Part shown: piece after piece, positions 58,952-64,000 of the stretch
How positions within the stretch are numbered: position 1 is the first letter of the stretch
Layout of the letters: each line of letters starts with the position of its first letter
Source of the DNA: Ideonella margarita
GTDB taxonomy: Bacteria > Pseudomonadota > Gammaproteobacteria > Burkholderiales > Burkholderiaceae_C
Assembly (NCBI RefSeq): GCF_038066635.1
Contig: NZ_JBBUTI010000008.1
Location: forward strand, 1 to 64,000
DNA length: 64,000 nt
Direction of reading: 5' to 3'
The notes under the pieces: generated by a model
The model's database searches: none
Told to the model about the DNA's origin: nothing
What the model saw: the letters and a program-made list of their open reading frames with translations, nothing else
Made by a program: the position numbers and the translations under genes

Positions 58952-61096
58952 ATGGAACCGCATTCATCCCCCTCCCTTCTCTGGGCACCGTTGCTGCTGT
59001 CGGCACTGCTGGCTGGCCTGAGCTTCGGTTTTCTGCTGCACAGCCTGCGGAAGATCCGCTCACGCGACAAGATCAACACCTTTGGCTGGGGCCTGGCGGG
59101 CACGGTCACCACGGCTTGCGGCCTCTGGTCGTCGCAGGTGGCGGCCCTCACGGCCATGGCCCTGCCCTGGGAGCTGTATTTCCGGACGGACGCCCTGGGG
59201 CTGTCGGCCACCGTGTGCCTGGTGACCAGCGCGCTGGTGCTGGCCTCCGGCCGGCTGGCTTTGAACCCGCATGGCCGTATGACCCTGCTGGCAGGAGAGA
59301 TCGGCCTGCTGTGGAGCCTTTGCCTGTGGCTGGGCCTGCGCAGCCTGGGCACACCGCCCACCGGCCATGGCGCCTGGTGGCTGGCCCTGGTGCTGCCACC
59401 GATGGTGGTGGTGGCTGGTGCCTTGGCCGCGGCCTGGCTGGCCCTGAGCCCCCGCTGGCACCAGATGGGCCCGGCCAACAGCCGCCTGTGGCTGGGCGCG
59501 CTGCTGTTCGGCCTGACGGCAGGCATGGCGCAAGACATGGCCCTGGGTGCCCAGCACTTCGTGGACACGCTGGGCAATGTGAATGGCCTGCTGGATGTGA
59601 CCACCGCCCAGCTGGCCGCCAGCGCGGGCTGCATCGTGCTGCTGCTGGGCGTTTTCGGCGTGATGGTGGACAACCGCGCGCATGGGCAGAACCGGATGCT
59701 CGCCAACTCGCTCAGCGAGGCCAACCGGCGCCTGCGTGAACAGGCCCTGACCGACCCGCTGACCCGCCTGGCCAACCGCAATCTGTTTGAAGAGCGGCTC
59801 GAAGAGTTGCTGACCCGCCTGGGCGATGAACCCGGCAGCCTGGCCGTGCTGTTCATCGATCTGGACGGCTTCAAGCCCGTGAACGATTCCTTCGGCCATG
59901 TGGCCGGCGACTCGGTGCTGCGCGAAATTGGCCAGCGCCTCAAGGCCACGGCCCGGCCGACCGACCTGGTGGCCCGCATCGGCGGTGACGAATTCCTGGT
60001 GCTGGCCGAAATGCCCGGCGGCACGCTGGGTGCCGGCAAGCTGGCGCAGACTGCCCTGGAGACGGTGAGCAAGCCGTATGTGCTGCCCAACGGCGTGCAC
60101 GTGACGCTGTCGTGTTCGGTGGGCATCGTGATGTACCCCGACCACGGCCCGTCGCAGAAGCTCATCGCCAATGCCGATGCCGCCATGTACGCGGCCAAGC
60201 GCGCCGGCGGCTCGACTTTCGCGTTCTTCGAGCCCAGCATGGACCATGACGCGCGCGAGCAGCTGCAACTGCAGCATGACCTGCGCAGCGCGCTCGACCG
60301 CCATGAGCTGGAGCTGTATTACCAGCCGAAGATCGACGGCTACTCCAGCCAGATCACCGGGGTGGAAGCACTCGTGCGCTGGCACCACCCCACCCGCGGC
60401 CTGATGATGCCGGGCGTGTTCATTCCCATCGCCGAGCGCTTCGGCCTGATCGGCGCGCTGGGTGGCTGGGTGCTGGACGAGGCCTGCCGCCAATTGCAGA
60501 TCTGGCAGAACCAGGGCTTGCGCATGCGCGTGTCGGTGAACCTGACGCCGCAGCAGCTGCAGCAGGACGACCTGATGGACCGCATTCACCGCGCGGTGAC
60601 CCGGCACAAGATCGACCGCCGTTTGCTGACGCTGGAGATCACCGAATCGGTGTTCATGCAGAACAAGGACGCCGCCCTGCGCGTGCTGACACGCCTGGCG
60701 CAAGACGGCATCACCCTGTCACTCGACGACTTCGGCACCGAATATTCCAGCTACGCCGTGCTGAGCGAAATGCCGGTGCACCAGCTGAAGATCGACCGCC
60801 ACTTCGTGATGAAGCTGGGCACGTCGCTGAAGGCCGAAGCCATCGTCGACGGCATCATCCACATGGCCCACGCGCTGAACCTGCGCGTGGTGGCCGAGGG
60901 CGTGGAAACCGAAGAACAGCGCGACACCCTGGTGCGCCTGGCCTGCGACGAGTTGCAAGGCTACCTGTTCGCCAAGCCGATGCCGGCCGATCGCCTCACG
61001 CTGTGGGCGATGGGCGACGACACGGTGCACGGCTCCCCCGATTTCCGGCCGTCGCTCTACGACGACGGCGTCGCGCTGCTTACGGCGACGTCTTGA
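58952..61096 (+). CDS. Membrane GGDEF–EAL c-di-GMP protein
   Basis: The 714-residue protein has an N-terminal membrane sensor of about seven spans (residues 10–240; it is MHYT-like in size but the MHYT residues are degenerate). Then GGDEF (about 343–347 in RIGGDEF; inhibitory site RPTD five residues before) and EAL (GVEALVRWHHP at about 470, EITES, DDFGTEYSS, LKIDR, VVAEGVET). Key EAL residues are intact, so phosphodiesterase activity is likely; the GGDEF may be active or regulatory. Partner of the REC–GGDEF gene in c-di-GMP control. Confidence 0.92.
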   Translation: MEPHSSPSLLWAPLLLSALLAGLSFGFLLHSLRKIRSRDKINTFGWGLAGTVTTACGLWSSQVAALTAMALPWELYFRTDALGLSATVCLVTSALVLASGRLALNPHGRMTLLAGEIGLLWSLCLWLGLRSLGTPPTGHGAWWLALVLPPMVVVAGALAAAWLALSPRWHQMGPANSRLWLGALLFGLTAGMAQDMALGAQHFVDTLGNVNGLLDVTTAQLAASAGCIVLLLGVFGVMVDNRAHGQNRMLANSLSEANRRLREQALTDPLTRLANRNLFEERLEELLTRLGDEPGSLAVLFIDLDGFKPVNDSFGHVAGDSVLREIGQRLKATARPTDLVARIGGDEFLVLAEMPGGTLGAGKLAQTALETVSKPYVLPNGVHVTLSCSVGIVMYPDHGPSQKLIANADAAMYAAKRAGGSTFAFFEPSMDHDAREQLQLQHDLRSALDRHELELYYQPKIDGYSSQITGVEALVRWHHPTRGLMMPGVFIPIAERFGLIGALGGWVLDEACRQLQIWQNQGLRMRVSVNLTPQQLQQDDLMDRIHRAVTRHKIDRRLLTLEITESVFMQNKDAALRVLTRLAQDGITLSLDDFGTEYSSYAVLSEMPVHQLKIDRHFVMKLGTSLKAEAIVDGIIHMAHALNLRVVAEGVETEEQRDTLVRLACDELQGYLFAKPMPADRLTLWAMGDDTVHGSPDFRPSLYDDGVALLTATS

Positions 61097-62225
61097 CGCG
61101 GCGGCGCTCGGCCACCGCTTGCGCCAGCTGACGCAGCATCGGCGCGGTGTCTTCCCAGCCCACGCAGGCGTCCGTCACCGAAATGCCCCAGGCCGGGCAC
61201 TGGCCTTCGACCAGATCTTGGCGACCTTCCAGCAGGTGGCTCTCGATCATCACGCCCGTGATGCGGTGCTCACCGCCCGAAATCTGCCCCGCCACATCGG
61301 CGCACACGGCGATCTGGCGGCGGTGCTGCTTCTCGGAATTGGCGTGCGAGAAGTCGATCATCACCTGCTCACGCAGGCCGCTCTTGGCCAGCACGGCGCA
61401 GCAGGCCTGCACGTCGGCCGCGCTGTAGTTCGGCGCCTTGCCACCACGCAGGATGACGTGGCAATCGGCATTGCCGCGGGTCTCGAAGATCGCGGCCTGG
61501 CCCATCTTCGTCATGCCCATGAAGGCGTGCGAGGCCTGGGCCGCCACGATGGCATCCGACGCCACCTTCACGCCACCATCGGTGCCGTTCTTGAAGCCCA
61601 CCGGGCATGACAGACCCGACGCCAGCTGGCGGTGGCTCTGGCTCTCGGTGGTGCGGGCACCGATGGCGCCCCAGCTCACCAAGTCAGCGATGTACTGTGG
61701 GCTGAGCAGGTCGAGGAATTCAGTGCCGGCGGGCAGGCCGAGCTCGGCCACATCCAGCAGCAACTGGCGCGCACGGCGCAGACCTTCATTGATGCGGAAG
61801 CTGCCGTCCAGGCGCGGGTCATTGATGTAACCCTTCCAGCCGACCGTGGTGCGCGGCTTCTCGAAGTACACGCGCATCACCACCAGCAGCTCACCACTCA
61901 GCTCATCGGCCAGGGCCTTGAGCTGGCGGCCATAGGCCAGCGCCTGTTCGTGGTCATGGATGGAGCACGGGCCCACCACCACGATCAGCCGGTCATCGGC
62001 ACCCGACAGGATCTTCGACATCGACGCGCGGGCCTCTTCGACCAGCGACTGCGACGCCGGTGGCATCGGCAGGTCGTCGAGCAGCAGAGCCGGCGAAATC
62101 AGCGGGCGCACGGCGCCAATGCGGACGTCGTCCACGCGGGTGGTGTCAAGCGTGGTGGCCGGGGGCGGGCTTTGGCGCTCGCCACCCACTTCGTGGTCGT
62201 GCTGCCAGTCGTCGGGACGGTTCAA
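61080..62225 (-). CDS. aroG: 3-deoxy-7-phosphoheptulonate synthase, class I
   Basis: First enzyme of aromatic amino acid synthesis. It has VVGPCSIHDHEQALAYG, VMRVYFEKPRTTVGWKGYIND, GARTTESQSHRQLASGL, GFKNGTDGGVKVA and GITGVMIESHL-like ITGVMIESHLLEG, all class-I motifs. The feedback type (Phe, Tyr or Trp) cannot be read. The start is TTG at 62225 with GGAG six nt upstream, giving 381 residues (family about 350); later GTG starts are possible. Overlaps the end of the GGDEF–EAL gene by 17 nt, convergent. Confidence 0.93.
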   Translation of the reverse strand: MNRPDDWQHDHEVGGERQSPPPATTLDTTRVDDVRIGAVRPLISPALLLDDLPMPPASQSLVEEARASMSKILSGADDRLIVVVGPCSIHDHEQALAYGRQLKALADELSGELLVVMRVYFEKPRTTVGWKGYINDPRLDGSFRINEGLRRARQLLLDVAELGLPAGTEFLDLLSPQYIADLVSWGAIGARTTESQSHRQLASGLSCPVGFKNGTDGGVKVASDAIVAAQASHAFMGMTKMGQAAIFETRGNADCHVILRGGKAPNYSAADVQACCAVLAKSGLREQVMIDFSHANSEKQHRRQIAVCADVAGQISGGEHRITGVMIESHLLEGRQDLVEGQCPAWGISVTDACVGWEDTAPMLRQLAQAVAERRRVKTSP

Positions 62226-62319
62226 GGAAGGCTCCGTGGGGCGTGTGCAAAACGCAATTATCGACGGGTGGCAAACTCGGGGGCTGCAACCACCCAACAC
62301 CCCTCGCTGGAGACACCCC

Positions 62320-62619
62320 ATGATTCTTGAACTGGCCGACATCCGCATTCACGCGGGCCAGCAAGCCGCCTTTGACGAAGCCATCCAGCGTGGCCTGACC
62401 ACCGTGATTGCGCACAGCCCGGGCTTTCGTGGCTTCAAGGTGAACAAGGGCATCGAAAGCCCAGAGCGCTACATCCTGCAGATCTTCTGGGACACGCTCG
62501 AAGACCACACGGTGGGCTTCCGCAAATCACCTGCGTTTGCCGAATGGCGCGCCATCGTCGGTCCGTTCTTTGCCGGCGCACCGGTGGTGGAACACTTCGA
62601 CCTGCTGGCGAAGTCCTGA
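62320..62619 (+). CDS. Antibiotic biosynthesis monooxygenase-fold protein
   Basis: The 99-residue ABM-domain protein (ferredoxin-like dimer) starts MILELADIRIHAGQQAAFDE and has SPGFRGFKVNKGIESPERYI and IFWDTLEDHTVGFRKSPAFAEW. Relatives cover haem degradation, quinol monooxygenase and unknown roles; this family branch is uncharacterised. Divergent from aroG. Confidence 0.85.
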   Translation: MILELADIRIHAGQQAAFDEAIQRGLTTVIAHSPGFRGFKVNKGIESPERYILQIFWDTLEDHTVGFRKSPAFAEWRAIVGPFFAGAPVVEHFDLLAKS

Positions 62620-62647
62620 CAGCGCTGGAAGGATGGCTCGGGGCGCT

Positions 62648-63256
62648 TCAGGGCGCCTCGGCCGCCACGCCTTCCACCTGCACCACCAGCCGCACCGTGT
62701 CGCCCACCAGCGGCAAGCCGAACGTGGCGCCGAAGCGGCTGCGGCGAATCTCGCCGACAAAATCACCACCGCACACCCGGCGGCGGCTTTCAGGCTGGGT
62801 GTAGCAGCCGAACTGCGTGGCCGTGAGCGTGAGCGCCTCTGACACGCCGCGCAGCGTGAACTCGCCGCGCAGGCTGGTGACTCGGCCGTCGGCCGACACC
62901 TCGAAGGGCCGCGCCACAAAGTAGGCCTGCGGAAAGCCCTCGCAGTCGAGCAGGTCAGCCGCGCACAGGCGGCTGTCGAGCATGCGCACCCCGGTGTTGA
63001 CCTGGCTGGTGTCGATCGTCAGCCCGACCTCGCCGCGGCCCGCCGCCACGTCCAGCATCACCTCACCGGTGAGCGGCCCGAACCGGCCCCGCAGGGTGGA
63101 CGTGCCGAAATGCATCACCTCGAAGGTGGCGAAGCTGTGTGCCGGGTCAAGCCGGTAGCGCTGTGGCGCGGCCATCAACGGCAAAGCCGCGGCAGCCCCC
63201 AGGAGGGCCAGCGCGGCTTTGACGAGTTGACGATGGCACAGGATGCGGCGGTTCAT
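62648..63256 (-). CDS. YceI-family periplasmic protein (copy 1)
   Basis: The 202-residue protein has a signal peptide ending LPLMAA and the YceI lipocalin-like pattern YRLDPAHSFATFEVMHFGTS, VGLTIDTSQVNTGVRMLD and FTLRGVSEALTLTATQFGCY. YceI proteins bind polyisoprenoids. A Cys pair (GCYTQPESRRRVCGGDF) is conserved with copy 2, so a disulphide is likely. Start ATG at 63256. Confidence 0.93.
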   Translation of the reverse strand: MNRRILCHRQLVKAALALLGAAAALPLMAAPQRYRLDPAHSFATFEVMHFGTSTLRGRFGPLTGEVMLDVAAGRGEVGLTIDTSQVNTGVRMLDSRLCAADLLDCEGFPQAYFVARPFEVSADGRVTSLRGEFTLRGVSEALTLTATQFGCYTQPESRRRVCGGDFVGEIRRSRFGATFGLPLVGDTVRLVVQVEGVAAEAP

Positions 63257-63303
63257 GCACCGATAGTGACATGAACCTGCCGGCCTGTCCGGCGTCGCTG
63301 TCT

Positions 63304-63873
63304 TTACTGCTTGATCGCTTCGACCTGGATGACCAGGCGCACGGCGTCAGGGAAGCCCCAGTTCAGGCCGTAGTCCACGCCGAACTGGCTGCGGGTCAGC
63401 GTGCCTTCGAAGTCGCCGCCGCAAACTTCGCGCTTGAACATCGGGTTGGTGTAGCAGTTGAAGTTGGTGGCCTTCAGGGTGACCGGGTTGGTCTTGCCCT
63501 TCAGCGTCAGCTGGCCAGCCACTTCAGCAACCTTGTCACCGTTGAAGGTGAACTTGTCGGCCACGAACTTGGCGGTCGGGTACTTGGCGGCGTCCAGGAT
63601 TTCGGCGCTCTTCAGGTGCGTGTCGAACGCGCCGGTGCCCGAGTTGATGGCGGTCATGTCGATCGTCAGATCAACCTTGCCAGTCTTGGCGGCCTTGTCC
63701 AGCTGCACGGTGCCTTCCTTCTTGTCGAAGCGGGCGCGGTTCGTCGAGGTGCCGAAGTGGCTGATCTCGAAGGTGACGAAGGTGTGCGTCGGCTCGATGG
63801 CGTAGGTGGCGGATTGCGCTTGTGCGGTGGCTGCGGTGGCCAGCAGGGCTGCGGCGAAGAGGAACGGCTTCAT
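63304..63873 (-). CDS. YceI-family periplasmic protein (copy 2)
   Basis: The 189-residue protein has a signal peptide (cleavage near TAQAQ) and YceI motifs YAIEPTHTFVTFEISHFGTS, VDLTIDMTAINSGTGAFD and LTLKGKTNPVTLKATNFNCY with the same Cys pair as copy 1 (NCYTNPMFKREVCGGDF). The similarity over the whole length shows tandem duplication. It lies 47 nt upstream of copy 1 on the same strand. Confidence 0.95.
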   Translation of the reverse strand: MKPFLFAAALLATAATAQAQSATYAIEPTHTFVTFEISHFGTSTNRARFDKKEGTVQLDKAAKTGKVDLTIDMTAINSGTGAFDTHLKSAEILDAAKYPTAKFVADKFTFNGDKVAEVAGQLTLKGKTNPVTLKATNFNCYTNPMFKREVCGGDFEGTLTRSQFGVDYGLNWGFPDAVRLVIQVEAIKQ

Positions 63874-63950
63874 GGGGAACTCCGAAAAGGGGTTGGGTGA
63901 AAGAAAGAGGTGAGAAGGAAACGCTTGAATCGTTGAAACAGCGAGCGGCG

Positions 63951-64000
63951 TCAGAGCGGTGCCACGCCGGTGACTGCGAGCTTGAACTTCACGGTCACGT
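63951..64000 (-). CDS. C-terminal tail of a possible third YceI-type protein (cut by window edge)
   Basis: Reading from the right edge, the minus strand gives VTVKFKLAVTGVAPL then a stop at 63951–63953. The strand pattern resembles the closing strand of YceI, but only about 15 codons are inside the window. A tandem position next to two YceI genes is the main argument. Confidence 0.4.
   Translation of the reverse strand, partial: VTVKFKLAVTGVAPL

Overview
The window is GC-rich, densely coded chromosomal DNA from a betaproteobacterium of the order Burkholderiales, probably near the Leptothrix/Ideonella/Roseateles group; the genus is not resolved. Grounds: the tRNA-Tyr/Gly/Thr–tuf array, the rpe–gph–trpE–trpGDC backbone, a PhaM-type granule protein, a DUF3567 protein and a Gcr-type membrane 'recombinase' behind apaG. 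There is no integrase, IS element, phage gene or CRISPR array. Novelty lies in gene combinations and regulation.

Layout. 1–776 (minus): 5' end of tuf and three tRNAs. 850–5152 (minus): trpG–threonine aldolase–trpD–trpC–ung. 5620–14539: an accessory block inserted between trpE and trpG. It holds an eight-gene minus-strand cluster, a lone plus-strand gene and an AraC regulator. Five of its exported proteins share a short motif just after the signal peptide ([LI]-[DN]-D-x-x-L-x-x-V-x-G). With them are a periplasmic-looking C39 cysteine peptidase, two outer-membrane barrels (one FadL-type) and a DUF2059 protein. 14776–16477: trpE behind a Trp-rich leader peptide and attenuator-like hairpins. 16625–18072: exported chalcone-isomerase-like protein and a secreted TonB-C protein. 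18096–23423: gph, a DUF1501/DUF1800 pair and rpe. 23491–28478: apaG, the Gcr-like protein, mltA, small proteins and an Lrp regulator, divergent from a giant indolepyruvate ferredoxin oxidoreductase (28725–32270).

32332–40816 is a coherent cyanophycin-use locus. A secreted cyanophycinase is followed by aotJ-aotQ-aotM-cphZ(aotO)-aotP, and a large TonB receptor is divergent. The model is that the polymer is cut outside the cytoplasm, beta-Asp-Arg dipeptides are imported, and CphZ splits them into Asp and Arg. Nearby argP and argO (arginine-sensing regulator and exporter) fit an arginine theme. 40894–43628 is a separate NMT1/SsuABC-like transporter.

45387–64000 is mostly housekeeping: EamA transporter, response-regulator GGDEF protein, queD/queE, glcDEF, FIST protein, PhaM, TraB/GumN, FAH-family hydrolase, DUF3108, DUF3567, GGDEF-EAL protein, a DAHP synthase, a monooxygenase-fold protein and tandem YceI genes.

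Most interesting: the C39 peptidase/shared-motif envelope system, the trpL attenuator, and the physical linkage of secreted cyanophycinase, receptor, transporter and CphZ.
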